A stretch of 64,000 bases of DNA from Symsagittifera roscoffensis (Eukaryota; Xenacoelomorpha; Acoela; Convolutidae). The position numbers and the translations under genes are program-made. The stretch lies in assembly GCF_963678635.1 (NCBI RefSeq), contig NC_087063.1:53149074-53213073 (forward strand), in the 5' to 3' direction. The notes under the pieces are model-generated. The model saw nothing but the letters and a program-made list of their open reading frames with translations, was not told the origin of the DNA and searched no databases. Positions 50,274-61,090 of this stretch are shown here, piece by piece; the first letter of the stretch is position 1, and every line of letters begins with the position of its first letter.

Positions 50274-50706
50274 CTCATCAACACTCTGATCTGGTGTCTC
50301 AAGATCAATTTATGTTGCAGGTACCGTTCGTCCCTCCTCAGCGCTTACTTTCGTTTTGCCCTCTTTCTCATTACTTTTTGGACCGACGGCATTGATTTCC
50401 GTTGCGACGAGTTATGGTTTGTCTTTGACTCTAGAACACTTTTTTCTGCTATCGGTACTGTACTTCGCCTCATGATTCTAATTCACAATTTTCTCTATTT
50501 ACAATATTAATATTTACAAAATTCTATTCTAAGGATAAAAAATCTAAAAAGTGTTTATTTCTCTTAAGTTAATACTTTTCAATTCGTGATCTTAATAGAG
50601 CGGATTTTTCCTGATTTAATCGTTCTGACCGGTCCTTTGTGCTCTTTACTTAAGTGTTTGGATATTTCTCAATGTCCCAAGACCTATCACTCAAGTGTTG
50701 GGCTAC

Positions 50707-50888
50707 CTCGCACTGTCCCAAGACCTCTTAGTACTGTCCCAAGACTTTCCCGTACTGTCCCAAGACTTTACCGTACTGTCCCAAGACTTCTTGGTACCGT
50801 ACCAAGGCTTTTCCGTACTGTCCAAAGACTTTTCTGTACTGTCCCAAGACTTTCCCGCACTATTTACCCAAGACTTTTTGGTACTGTC
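50707..50888. repeat. 21-bp satellite 5' of copy C, running into the gap
   Basis: The same CCCAAGAC-containing units as at 26.56-27.67 kb. About eight units are visible before the N run. The gap probably exists because the array could not be assembled. Confidence 0.88.
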
Positions 50889-51088
50889 NNNNNNNNNNNN
50901 NNNNNNNNNNNNNNNNNNNNNNNNNNNNNNNNNNNNNNNNNNNNNNNNNNNNNNNNNNNNNNNNNNNNNNNNNNNNNNNNNNNNNNNNNNNNNNNNNNNN
51001 NNNNNNNNNNNNNNNNNNNNNNNNNNNNNNNNNNNNNNNNNNNNNNNNNNNNNNNNNNNNNNNNNNNNNNNNNNNNNNNNNNNNNNNN
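50889..51088. other. Assembly gap of 200 N
   Basis: Exactly 200 N, most likely a fixed-size placeholder. The true distance and even the order across this point are uncertain. Confidence 0.98.
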
Positions 51089-52221
51089 GAACGTCCCCAT
51101 ACTTAGGTCTCAGAATACCCAAAATACACGAACGCCGTTAAAAACAGGGTCGGAACAATCCGTCAAGTTACTTTTTATTGGACTGTGGAACTTTGATCCA
51201 TATCAGATGGATCAACCTAAAACTCGCCTTATCTCAACATACTTATTATAAAATGCACTCGAGAAAATTAAATTAGGTACTTACATAGCAGCACACTTGA
51301 GAAACAGAGTAATTAAACTAATTAATGACTCTAGCATAAATATAATCGAATATAACTCAAGAAGTTTTCTAACGATGAGTTCCAATCAAGGAAAATAAGT
51401 TTTAATTCAAGAAAGTAGTTTTGGATCTGGACCATTGGGAGACTTCACTTGTCTGCCTTTCCGTTGAAGGTTCACACTGGTCCAGTTGATTCTTGCTCTG
51501 CTCTCGTATTTGTTTGGTCTCCTATATCAGATAGGACAGCTCTACTCTAGTTTTCTACGATGGAAATTGCGAATAACAATTTCCCACTGTGTATATTTGA
51601 CAACTTTCCCGCAGTTGTAATTCGGTTGTTCTGATCTTTTATTTGATGTTTTCAGTTGTCGCGAAAAAACTTAGCATGACAAGGCTCCATTCGAATTTTT
51701 GAAAAATAAAACTTCATTCCAAAACCACGTATTTTCGTGCTCCTCAAGGTCAAACTTCCAGATATGACCGACTGGCACATACTCCCCGGACTCAAGATCG
51801 ATGTCCTCATCGCGTTCTGCCGTATGTCAGTGAATCCCCAGAAACCCGAGTGTTACTCAAGATACAGTGCCAGTGGTCATTTACAGAAGTTTGCAGCAGA
51901 CTTAAGTTTATCTACACCCCAAAATTCACAACCATGTAAAATTTTCACACTATCGCTAAACAGCAATCAAAATCTGCACACACCTGCACCTGTGAATTTT
52001 CGCTTTTTAAGCTAGTACTTTAAAATTTCTTTTGTCCTATTCAATCAGGAAATTTTCTTGCAGCATTTTGATTTATATAATAGATATAATATATTAATAA
52101 CAATATCTCATTTGTTAAAATTTCTTTTTCGTGAACCTAGATTTCATCCAAGTTCACCACCAAGCCCCTTTCCTTCCCTCTCAAGACTCAAGACTCTAGA
52201 ATTCCCCACTGAGCCACCTGC
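51089..52221. other. 3' flank of fragment D
   Basis: Non-coding on the minus strand and shares long stretches with the 3' flank of copy B (8.2-9.1 kb). It includes a plus-strand frame at 51737-52015 (MTDWHILPGLKIDVLIAF) conserved with 8633-8842. It lies between D's coding end and the satellite/gap in front of copy C, so D and C may share an LTR-like interval. Confidence 0.6.
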
Positions 52222-52856
52222 TCACCTCGCGTTCTTCGCCTTCGAGATACCAGACCCAGATGCATTTGACACCGTGATCTGCTTCAACAGTGATTCTTCG
52301 TCATCGGAGCTAATCACGATCTCTTTCCAGGCTTTCAGCTGTTCATAGGACCGCATCCATTCCCTTTTCTCCTGCAATCTCTTCGCTTGATTGGGCAAAC
52401 TCTTCACCCTCGACTCTCGGCTCAAACAGAAGGAATTGGGCAGACTCAGGCTCACGTTCTTCGCCAAGTCTTCCTCTAGTATCGACTCTCTCGCCTTGGT
52501 GTTGTCACGGACACTCTCCCAACTTTTTTCCACCCCGTCGTGATCGCATTTCGATGGGTCAGCAGAGGTCTCTTGAAAGCCTCCGGTCCTTTCTCGGCCT
52601 GGAACTGTCGATATTCCTTCTGATATTTCCTCATATGATCCTTCGTTATCATGTATAACCAGGACGTCAACGTCGCTCGAAACCACGGAAAGAACCTTTA
52701 GCGGCTCCATACGTGTCTGACTTCCATTGGTATGGCGAATACCTTGCATGCAGTCTCAAACAACTCAAGTCTCCTGTTGTAATCTATCGCGTAAATCGAC
52801 TCTGCCGTTGGCGTCTTCGATTCCCGATACTTCGTTACGTTTTCTTCAATCCATCG
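52222..52856 (-). pseudogene. Fragment D: extreme C-terminus of the second polyprotein
   Basis: Frames 52222-52749 and 52476-52670 contain ARESILEEDLAKNVSLSL, NQAKRLQEKREWMRSYEQL and KEIVISSDDEESLLKQI. The match to the other copies stops at about 52856, where it meets AT-rich DNA of different character. D is thus the right edge of the retroelement cluster. Confidence 0.7.
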
Positions 52857-55571
52857 TAGCACAATTTTTTACGATTGTAATTATTCAGCTCGAAAGTCTT
52901 AGTTTGTCTATAACTCATTAGCCAAAAAACTTATCAGAGACTAGTTTAAGGACATTCGGAACCTTCAGGGCATTCTAAACTGATACGAGCAGCCTTGTTT
53001 GAATATGGAAGGATGTAATGTGCTGGGGAAGGGGATTGTAATTGAAAAGTGCTAAAATTAATTATATCATTTATATTAAAGCTAAGCACGTTTCTGGTTT
53101 GTGGTTTCCCAAAGTTCAACCCTTGAGATGACTTTGATTGGTCTGCGGTCAACGTTCTCATTTTTGCGTTGGGCTTTATTTGAAAATGTGTTCGAAATTT
53201 ATCTTTCGACGATGTGTTACAATCAATGCTGAGACATAATATTCAAGCTTTTAAAGTAGTTTATTGCTTAGTTGCAAGACAACTCGAGACGTACTCTTTA
53301 TAAAAGTCTCTACCAATCGTCAAAAACTTTGAATTGAAATCCTACAGTAAATTTTGTAGTGAACAAAATTTTCCTTTTTTAAAATCTATATCGCAACCCA
53401 TTGATCGAAAGAACCTAAAAGCGGGAAATGCTTAGCCTTTTTTTTGAAATATTTTCTTACACTGACAAGACTCTCAAACCAGAGCCATATTTAAAAACGT
53501 TTATCACAACAGAGAAGCTTAGTCTGCTCGGTTAATTTATTAGCTATTCTGTAGACACATTTTGCTTGCTCAGTTTCCTTTTCAACAGAAAAAAGTTTAA
53601 CAGCCTTCCTTACTTCTCCATCTAACAATGTATTAACCCATTATCGAATTAAAGAAAGAACTCGTTCAATTTAAAACTTGATTATTATTCCGACTTTCGA
53701 TACGAAAGTAACAAAATATTCGTGCTCGGGGTGGGTTTTTTTTACCTGTGACAAAAAATTTTTTACCTGTGACCAAATGTTCCTAAAACTACGAGGGTTT
53801 AAAGATTGCCATTTTGGTCAATTTGGGACGTTCAAAACTGGTTGATAGAAGCTTATTTGCCATTATTGATTTGCTACAAGGAGCGAATTTTATCCTTTTG
53901 TACTTTTCATCGCCCTTAGGGGGATGATTTTCATAAAAATTTTCAAATTTTAGAAAATAAAATTTTTTATTTTGTTTTATTTCATTTATTTTTTTTAATG
54001 TTATCACTGCTTCATAAACCTTAAAATGCAGTCGGAACATCCAGGGCTTTGTCTTGATACGAGTAGTCTTGTTTTAAATTGACGCGCTCGTTAGTTTTTG
54101 AAGTGAAATAAGACTGCTCATATCAGGACGAAATCCTAAATGATAGACTGACGTTTAAAGTCGATAAAACGAATTGGTTACAAAATTGATGTAACCTTGA
54201 ATAACACAAAGATTTTGATAATCATTTATGATAGCTACTCTTGATATTCTATTATTACATGAAAAAACCACTGCTTGCCAAGAAAAATCAAATTAAATGC
54301 AATCAAACTTTTATTTTTGGTGCTTGTTTAGCTAATTAAGATTCATTGTTCCTAACGGCGATCAGAAGGACTGCTTCAAAAGTTGTATTAATGTCTGCAA
54401 AATTGAGAACACCCCACACGCCATATAAAGTACAAAGTGATAGACTTCGCTCCTAGTAACAAAGCATTTATGGCAAATGGTCCGCTTCAACCAAATTGCA
54501 ACAATTTGTAAGATGGATTATATCTCCGCTTACGCGTTAATAGAGCGAAATAAATTGCGCGCTAATTGTCACAAATTGACTGGAATGGCAATCCTTAAAC
54601 TCCCATTACTTCACGAAAAAAGGCTCAGGGGTAACGATATCTTGTTAGATTAGTGTTCAAGGCAACAGTACTTTTTGTCTGGAGAAAAAAACACCCCGAG
54701 GACAAATGGTCTGTCACCTCTGCTTTGATCTACCGTTTTCCTGCCTTTTTTTACGATAAACGCATCAGTTTTACCGAGTAAAAATTGAATTTACAAAGTT
54801 GCTTATGAGGACAAAACGTTTTTGTAATTGCGTATTGCAGCCACTTGATAATATTAAAAAAAGGATTAAGTAATCAAAAATTATGACAGAGATAATGACA
54901 CGTGGTGGGGAAACGGTAGAAAAGCTACCCTCACTCTCTAAATTGCCATTTTTCATCAATCAAACACAGTCAAAAGCAAACTATCTTGATCAAATATATT
55001 TCAACGCAGTCGAAATACTTTTTTTGAGAAACCTCTCTTGGTTGAACTGTTTTTCCTGGTCGCACTTGAACAAAATGTTTTGTCTTCTACTAAAACACAG
55101 TCGTGGCATTTACGATTGTGGTCGAGAGTCCATAAAGTTGGATATAATTAAATTAGTCGGGTTGGTCGAAAAATGAAGGACGAGTATCGGATTTTTCAAG
55201 AAGATTAAAATTGACTAGAGCGAGAAAAATTTTATACGGCGAGAAAGATGGAAATCACACGTAAATGACTGGTATTTTTCATGCTGCGTGCGTAATATCA
55301 TATCATTCATTAATCAAATAAAGCTTTTTCACAAACAAACCAAGTCACAAAAATCGGCGTTCTTCAAAAAACAATCGTATCAAATATGCACGTGCAGTAC
55401 AATATATGTACAAAACGTAATTGGATACATGAGATTTGAAAACAGATCCGGCTTAAGTCGCAAAACTGATTGACTATTATAATCTATCTCGATTACTTGA
55501 CCATTGTACAATTCAAACAATATACTATATTTTACAGTTTTTGTAACATAAGACTACGGTTACTTTTTTGG
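52857..55571. other. AT-rich intergenic host DNA
   Basis: No convincing gene in 2.7 kb. Two related stretches of about 45 bp (near 52958-53003 and 54030-54077) share TGATACGAG followed by an AGTCTTG-like end. The second faces an inverted match (AAGACTGCTCATATC) at about 54109-54126, giving an imperfect hairpin. A doubled TTTTACCTGTGAC lies near 53740-53772. These look like relics of small transposons. Confidence 0.5.
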
Positions 55572-55738
55572 ATGTCGTCGAAATTCGCAGAGCAGTTGGG
55601 TGATCTGGAAAAGAGATACTTTCTGTTCCGGAGGCAGCTGAAGACTTTTCTGGATGCTCTGCGTTTCTTCCGAGAAAACACTAATCAAGCCCAGGGCCAA
55701 CTCAGAACTGTGCGAGAAATGGAGGGATTGCTGAATGG
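55572..55738 (+). CDS. SPACA9-like gene, exon with start codon
   Basis: SPACA9 is a small helical protein of ciliary and sperm-tail microtubules in animals. The exon reads MSSKFAEQLGDLEKRYFLFR, and further on TFLDALRFFRENTN. This follows the SPACA9 N-terminal pattern of E-x-x-Y-x-LF, then TF-x-x-AL, then REN. The start at 55572 is chosen because homology begins there; the frame is open upstream without similarity. The exon ends in GG|GTGAGT, a good donor in phase 2. The exon at 62206 completes the split Gly codon. The intron holds an antisense Ty3/gypsy element. Confidence 0.6.
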
Positions 55739-55824
55739 GTGAGTACGATGGAGTAGAATGCAGTAATAGTTGGGGTAACAGCCTCCAAATTTGTTCAACC
55801 AGCTCTCGTTCTAATTTGGTCAAC

Positions 55825-55828
55825 CAGC
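55825..55828. repeat. Left target-site duplication CAGC
   Basis: CAGC directly before the left LTR, repeated at 61697-61700 directly after the right LTR. A 4-bp duplication fits Ty3/gypsy integration. Confidence 0.85.
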
Positions 55829-56044
55829 TGTCGAGAAGATAAAACGATCGTCGAGCAATTGTTAATTCCGAGATAAATATACAGTAACTTAATCTTGCAA
55901 AGTTAGCATCAAGAGTGGTTAGAAACAATATCCAAGGGTGACAGACAGATCCAAGGACAAACACCTGCTAATCAATTAGTCTAGCACCAAGAGTGAACAA
56001 TTGATTGACAGCTTTGGAAATGAACTAAATTACTCAATACGACA
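55829..56044 (-). repeat. 3' LTR of the young Ty3/gypsy element
   Basis: 216 bp, with ends TGTCG...CGACA forming a 5-bp inverted repeat. No difference from 61481-61696 was seen. It lies downstream of pol in the element's orientation. Confidence 0.93.
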
Positions 56045-56054
56045 CTTCTCCTTC
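56045..56054 (-). promoter_or_regulatory. Polypurine tract next to the 3' LTR
   Basis: On the minus strand this reads GAAGGAGAAG, an all-purine run touching the LTR, as required to prime plus-strand DNA synthesis. Confidence 0.75.
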
Positions 56055-56334
56055 GATAATGAAAACTTTAGTTAAGTAGAAATAATTTCGCAGGTTTACT
56101 TTAATGACTGAAATAGATGGTTAGAAAAATAGGTGGTTGATTGATTGCAGATAGTTGAAAAGAATTACTAGCTTCATGTTACAGTATACAACTCAGACTT
56201 TAAAATGACGACTTTTTGTTAATAACTAAAGGATCACTGATAGTGATAGCGATTGAGTTTTAAGCCAGTAGTGACTCACCCTCTCCCTGGGTTAGAACAG
56301 TTTAACAAAGTTTGAAGTTTCTAGGATTCGACGA
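56055..56334. other. 3' untranslated region of the young Ty3/gypsy element
   Basis: About 280 bp between the pol stop and the polypurine tract, with no reading frame of note. Confidence 0.6.
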
Positions 56335-59300
56335 TCAATTTTTTCCTTCCTTGTTCTGATTGATAAAAACAATCATTACGCCCCCCATTTTGGTGACCGC
56401 CGTTCTTTTCCGCCCACTTCTTCTAGACGTTGTGGATGATGTCTCGTCTTGGCTGTCCCCCTGGCTACTGTAAGAGACCAGCCTAGCTTTCCTGGATGAG
56501 GCTCCCTTTTTCTTTCCGGTGGTTATTGGGTTTGTTGGGTCTTGCACCCCTGGATTCTCCGTTACTTGCACCCCTGGATTTGGAGCATCCAACTCGCCGC
56601 CTAGTGCCGGAATGGTGTCCTGGTCGGTTTCAGCTTCGGCCTCTGGTATTGCTGTTGCTGAGCGTTCTACTTGTGCTTCAGGAGTGGTCGTTGCTTGCTG
56701 TTGAGTACGTTTTACCGAGATAATCGGTAGATCCTCGCTATCCTCCGATTCAGAGTAATTTTCTTCGAATCGGCGCCCGGTCCTCTCCCGTTTCTTTTCC
56801 GCAGTCCGCTTGGTCCATCGTTCCTTCACTTCGCGCGGAGTTGGCGGTGGTAGTGTTGTTTGAGTAGCCCGTTTTTTCGCTTCGATCACTGGTACCGGTA
56901 GTACGGATTTGGCTGCGGTTCTTGATTTCTTCTTTGGTATGGGTTTCGTGGCCACTCCCGATTTCCTAAGCACAACTCCATTATCTAACGTCAGTGTATG
57001 TGCACTTTCTGATCTAATATTAGAATGAACTGGTCTATACCTTTTTAAGTTTTTGTTTCCAGTGCGCTGAAACAACGATCCGGATGGTCCCGGTTGTCCT
57101 GCGGGATTTGAACTTTTCCGTATCGACGGTTCGTCATCTTGATTTCCAGCTTGATCCTCAGTAAGGCGTCGTGCATGGGTTCTGTTTTTAATGTCATAGT
57201 CGAGATCTGATCGTACACCCCAGTTTGTGTCGGCTGGATGGGGCATATCTTGCACACTAGGATCGGCGTTATCTAAACAAGCATTTTTCGTTTTTATTAC
57301 CCGTGACCAATCCAGATTCTGCAGCGATGGTTTTTTAGTAAGATTCCGTAAAACGGTGTTTGCTTCTCTACCATGATGAGCTTCAAAAGGCGAAATTCTA
57401 AGTGTTGAGTTTTTTGAGAATCTGAGAGCACCAAGGGCCCGTTCGACCATTTTCTCCAAGGGTTCAGGATTTTTTTCGTGAGCGAAAGTAAGGATTGAAT
57501 TCTTAAGACTTCCAATAGTACGCTCGACACACCCGGTTGCCCGATGGTCGTTTACAGGTGATTTAATGATTTCAATGCCTTCCCCATTACAAAAAGCTTT
57601 GACCGCATTTGACATGAAATTAGTTCCCTGATCGATATGGATTTTCCGTGGCACCCCGTGGTTTGATATATAACTCTTCAAGAATTTCAATATTTTGTCC
57701 GAGCGATTATTTCCACAGATCATTGCCGATGACCAACGAGAGAACCGGTCGACCGCTACGAGCACATATTTAGAGGATTCATTTAAGTAATTGATGGGAC
57801 CCCAAAAATCTAATTGGACAGATTCATTCGGTTCTTTTGGTTCTGGTACAGATCCCAGTTGATTTTTACCTATTAACGTCTTTAAGTTCTTACCGGCTGC
57901 AGTACATTCAGGGCACCCCTCGGCAATGGAGGCTATTGAGCGGTAGATGTAGGGATACCAGATGTCCTTTGCGGCATCGAACATATTTGACTTTCCGTGA
58001 TGGTACGCGTGTATTCTGTTATTGATTGCTGACTGGAGGTTAATTGGGATTGCTAATTTATCGTCCATCCAAACTACATTTTCCCTCACTGAGAAATCAT
58101 TGACGAATTGAGCGTGATAGCGGCTCATTCGAGTAACTTTTTCATGGATTTCCGGGTCTTGTGTAACAATGAGATCGCGAATAGCGCTCAGTTGGGGGTC
58201 CGATACATAATTTGATTCTATGAATTTTAAGTTAAACAGGTCAGGTAATGCAGTAGTTTTATCAATGATCTTACAATTTCGCGGGGTAATTGACATACAT
58301 ACAAGGTTTGGGTCCACTGGTGGTACTGTTTCTCCTTTGAATTCCGAGGGTAACGAGAGAGTTGTATTTGTGCGTATCGATCTTGTCTCTTTGGTAATGG
58401 CTTCTAGTGATACATTTGGGGGCAATTCTTCAATTTCGTCGCTACTATTATTTAGGCTTGGATGCTGTTTGAGAAATTTCTGCCATTTGCGCATGTTTTG
58501 GTCCATGTTGTAGTTCGGTTTAAAATTTTGAGGGCTGGATGTAAGAATATTCTGATTTTGAAGATTGGATTTGGATAATTTTGAACAACTGTGTTCTGAA
58601 TGAATAATAGCCCCAACTAATCCAGTGCGCATATCGCTTAGCCGTCGGCTTAAACCACGTGGTTGCATCTGATTGGTTGATTTCCGCTTACATGTTTTGC
58701 CGCCCTCTACCGAATCGTTATATGACGAAACTTCCAGTCTATTTATAGAAAGCTTCCTATTCGCTGTACAACTTTGTCCCTTGGATGTATTAGGTCCCCT
58801 GGATGTATTAAAACCAAGCGCGGTGCGAATTAGGTTGATCTTTGCCACCGTGAACATATTATCATACGTACTAATTGGCGTTGCTTCTTTACTTGGATGC
58901 CGCGATAAATAGTCCGCCAAGCCAATTTTAGCCCCCGGTTTATGCTCAATTTGAAAATCAAAGGGAATTAGTCGATCTAACCAGCGAGTTAAACGACTAA
59001 ACATCGTCTTATTTTTCTTGTTATTACCGTTCAAAAGGGATATCAGGGCTTTATGATCTGTAACGATCAAAAAACTTCGGCCCAGTATGTAATTTCTAAA
59101 GTATTCAGCCCCCCACACAACTGCCAACATTTCCAATTCGTTTGTTGAGTATTTCTTTTCCGCCTCGTTAAGGTATCGCGACGCGAACGAAATTGAGCGC
59201 CATCCTTCTGGTCCCAACTGTTCCAACACCGCGCCGAGCCCATTATGGCTTGCATCGCACACTATGTGAATGTCCTTGTGGGTATCAAAGTGCCGTAATT

Positions 59301-59478
59301 CAACAATGTTTGAAACTTGTATCTTCAGATTTTCGAACGCGTTCTGACATTCAGGTGTCCAATTGTATTCGTTATTTTTGCTTAATAGGGGCCGCAGCGG
59401 TGCCGATGATTCGGCCAATGCCGGTAGATACTTATGCAAGCTATGTATCGACCCCATAAACGATTTTAATTGCGACAA
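56335..59478 (-). CDS. Young element Pol, second part: RNase H and integrase
   Basis: A 1,047-aa frame. It begins in the RT connection (SQLKSFMGSIHSLHKYLP). RNase H has Asp75 (VCDASHNG), Glu114, Asp141 (VTDHKAL) and Asp189 (LADYLSR). A long spacer of about 220 residues follows. Integrase has the zinc module (His490, His494, Cys522, Cys525) and Asp557 (QLDFWG), Asp616 (HIDQGTNF), Glu652 (CVERT) with DD35E spacing. The last 300 residues are basic and Ser/Pro/Thr-rich without a GPF or chromodomain. All catalytic residues are present. The frame is separated from RT by a one-base shift near 59553-59557 and a nearby stop. Confidence 0.92.
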   Translation of the reverse strand: MSQLKSFMGSIHSLHKYLPALAESSAPLRPLLSKNNEYNWTPECQNAFENLKIQVSNIVELRHFDTHKDIHIVCDASHNGLGAVLEQLGPEGWRSISFASRYLNEAEKKYSTNELEMLAVVWGAEYFRNYILGRSFLIVTDHKALISLLNGNNKKNKTMFSRLTRWLDRLIPFDFQIEHKPGAKIGLADYLSRHPSKEATPISTYDNMFTVAKINLIRTALGFNTSRGPNTSKGQSCTANRKLSINRLEVSSYNDSVEGGKTCKRKSTNQMQPRGLSRRLSDMRTGLVGAIIHSEHSCSKLSKSNLQNQNILTSSPQNFKPNYNMDQNMRKWQKFLKQHPSLNNSSDEIEELPPNVSLEAITKETRSIRTNTTLSLPSEFKGETVPPVDPNLVCMSITPRNCKIIDKTTALPDLFNLKFIESNYVSDPQLSAIRDLIVTQDPEIHEKVTRMSRYHAQFVNDFSVRENVVWMDDKLAIPINLQSAINNRIHAYHHGKSNMFDAAKDIWYPYIYRSIASIAEGCPECTAAGKNLKTLIGKNQLGSVPEPKEPNESVQLDFWGPINYLNESSKYVLVAVDRFSRWSSAMICGNNRSDKILKFLKSYISNHGVPRKIHIDQGTNFMSNAVKAFCNGEGIEIIKSPVNDHRATGCVERTIGSLKNSILTFAHEKNPEPLEKMVERALGALRFSKNSTLRISPFEAHHGREANTVLRNLTKKPSLQNLDWSRVIKTKNACLDNADPSVQDMPHPADTNWGVRSDLDYDIKNRTHARRLTEDQAGNQDDEPSIRKSSNPAGQPGPSGSLFQRTGNKNLKRYRPVHSNIRSESAHTLTLDNGVVLRKSGVATKPIPKKKSRTAAKSVLPVPVIEAKKRATQTTLPPPTPREVKERWTKRTAEKKRERTGRRFEENYSESEDSEDLPIISVKRTQQQATTTPEAQVERSATAIPEAEAETDQDTIPALGGELDAPNPGVQVTENPGVQDPTNPITTGKKKGASSRKARLVSYSSQGDSQDETSSTTSRRSGRKRTAVTKMGGVMIVFINQNKEGKN

Positions 59479-59518
59479 AGTCTGTGGCGGCGTCAGCGCT
59501 TCTATTGGTTATGTTTTT

Positions 59519-61087
59519 CTAACCAATGGAGTAATTCCAGTCGGAGTTAGTTTTATGTCCTAGCCATTCGCATTCTCGTTGGGCGAATTTACATTTTGTC
59601 AATTTTAAAGACATATTTTCCCGATCCAGTTTCTTTAAAATTTTCTCCACCGTTGCTATGTGGTCTATTGCCGTTCCCTTGGTTACGACCAAAATATCAT
59701 CGATAAACGCGTGCGCTTGCGGGTATTCGGCGAGTATACAATCCATTGCGCGTTGGAATTCCGCGGGCATTGTAGTGAGGCCATAGAATCTGGTTTTGAA
59801 CCGGTATGTACCCGTCGAACGACCTCCAATTAGCGAAAAATTGCACTGGACGCTCGTCTCCGCATTTAGTGGCAATTGGCCATAAGCGTATGTTAAATCC
59901 ATTGTTGTGAAATATACGTCTCCCTGTTTTTTTTCGCTAATCGTTTGCCCAACCGTGTCCATTAGTTCCTCGATATTCGGCATCTGGTATTTATTCTTAT
60001 GCACTTGTTTATTTAGTTCCCTCGACTCTAGTGCCAATTTTACCGATCCGTCTTTCTTTACGGTTATTACTATTGGGGACACAAAATACTTGTCCGAGCA
60101 TTCAGATAATTTTTCGATATGACCCTGTTTCAATAATTTGTCAATTTCGGCATCCACTTTTTCTTGCAACGAAATCGGGACTCGACGCCCTTTCTGTTGT
60201 ACTGGGGTGAGGTTTTCAAAAAATTCAGCTGCTACTTTGTAGTTTCTTATTTTCCCTACCCTGCTAAAAAGATTTGAAAACTGCTTACTGAAGTATGTTT
60301 GCCACGAATCCAACTCCCCCTCTGGTTCCTCTGGTTCCAGTGCGTCGTGACTGCCTTCTCCAATGGACATGATTTGGTCCCCCGGTGGTTGTTGCACCAA
60401 CTGGAGTCCTAGTTGGGGCATCAGATCCCTTCCAATTATTGATGGTCGGTTCCCCCCGATCACTTTTATCCTTGCCTGGATCTTCCAACCGTTGGATTGG
60501 ATTGTTACTGCCATTGTTCCAATCATCTGTAGGGAATTGTTTCCATAATCCCGAAAAGCATTATCCTCCTCCGTCAGATTGTCCAGTTTTACTCCTGATG
60601 TTCCCAATGTTTTCCGTAATTCCCCGATTGTAAAAATTGAGATTGGGGATCCGCTATCGATCCACACGCGAGTAGGTTTCCCATTGACTTTTATCGGCAA
60701 TTGTGCCCCAGCAATTTTCAATTCTGTCACTCCTCTCCGTTTTATGGTCATGACCATATAGTCCCCGTCAGAACTGCTGGAGTCCCACGAGTGCACCACT
60801 GGATTCTTAGTGACCCATCCAATGGAACTTGCGTGTTGTGATGCTTCTTCGTCCGCAGAATTTTCTAGTTGATGATCGTCCACATTCTCCCGTATCATTC
60901 CTACGGCTCCCTGTCCTCGTTGGTTTCCACGTTTGCCCCTGCAGGTTCTTTCGAAGTGGCCTATTTTATGGCAAAAATTGCATGTAACCCCTTTTGCTGG
61001 GCATCTGTCCAAATGTTCCCTGGTGAAATTTTGCTGATCGCAATTATAACATTTGTTGTTATTTAGGGGATTCCTTCCTCGATACGA
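59519..61087 (-). CDS. Young element Gag C-terminus, protease and reverse transcriptase
   Basis: From the ATG at 61012 this reads 497 aa; the frame is open back to a TGA at 61088-61090. It starts with two zinc knuckles: an unusual CX2CX9HX4C just upstream of the ATG and a classical CNFCHKIGHFERTC (residues 11-24). Protease has VWIDSGSPISIF (DSG at 119-121) and SIIGRDLM (191-198). RT has TTMDLTYAYGQL (Asp372), FYGLTTMPAEFQRAMD and FIDDILVV (Asp438, Asp439). The catalytic pair is in FIDD rather than YVDD. The frame ends early at GHKTNSDWNYSIG because of an extra A in an A-run. Confidence 0.92.
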   Translation of the reverse strand, partial: SYRGRNPLNNNKCYNCDQQNFTREHLDRCPAKGVTCNFCHKIGHFERTCRGKRGNQRGQGAVGMIRENVDDHQLENSADEEASQHASSIGWVTKNPVVHSWDSSSSDGDYMVMTIKRRGVTELKIAGAQLPIKVNGKPTRVWIDSGSPISIFTIGELRKTLGTSGVKLDNLTEEDNAFRDYGNNSLQMIGTMAVTIQSNGWKIQARIKVIGGNRPSIIGRDLMPQLGLQLVQQPPGDQIMSIGEGSHDALEPEEPEGELDSWQTYFSKQFSNLFSRVGKIRNYKVAAEFFENLTPVQQKGRRVPISLQEKVDAEIDKLLKQGHIEKLSECSDKYFVSPIVITVKKDGSVKLALESRELNKQVHKNKYQMPNIEELMDTVGQTISEKKQGDVYFTTMDLTYAYGQLPLNAETSVQCNFSLIGGRSTGTYRFKTRFYGLTTMPAEFQRAMDCILAEYPQAHAFIDDILVVTKGTAIDHIATVEKILKKLDRENMSLKLTKCKFAQRECEWLGHKTNSDWNYSIG

Positions 61088-61090
61088 TCA

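Larger units (their letters stand above)
35154..50560 (-). mobile_element. Copy C: giant Ty3/gypsy-type element, internally deleted
   Basis: The layout matches B from gag leader to the C-terminal SUMO-motif-like end. Three deletions stand out: the Gag capsid region with the first knuckle; part of RNase H; and the stretch from the C-terminal third of the macro domain through the coiled coil to the middle of the SGNH domain. Elsewhere C is often more intact than B (integrase linker, YVDD, SGNH-to-linker frame). The 5' side leads into the 21-bp satellite and N gap. The 3' flank is cut short at about 35154 by fragment E. Confidence 0.8.

Noticed and set aside
53789-55473. Small ORFs in the AT-rich host interval
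   Set aside because: Composition is that of random AT-rich DNA (Lys, Asn, Phe, Ile runs); no splice-consistent exons or known domains.
56496-56723. Plus-strand frames inside pol of the young element, such as 56496-56723
   Set aside because: They are antisense shadows of the strong minus-strand pol frame, hydrophobic and without recognisable domains.
61088-61090. TGA as a leaky stop or selenocysteine codon in Gag of the young element
   Set aside because: It lies within the Arg/Gly-rich stretch before the zinc knuckles, follows CGA, and is most simply a C-to-T change in a second CGA codon. No recoding signal is evident.
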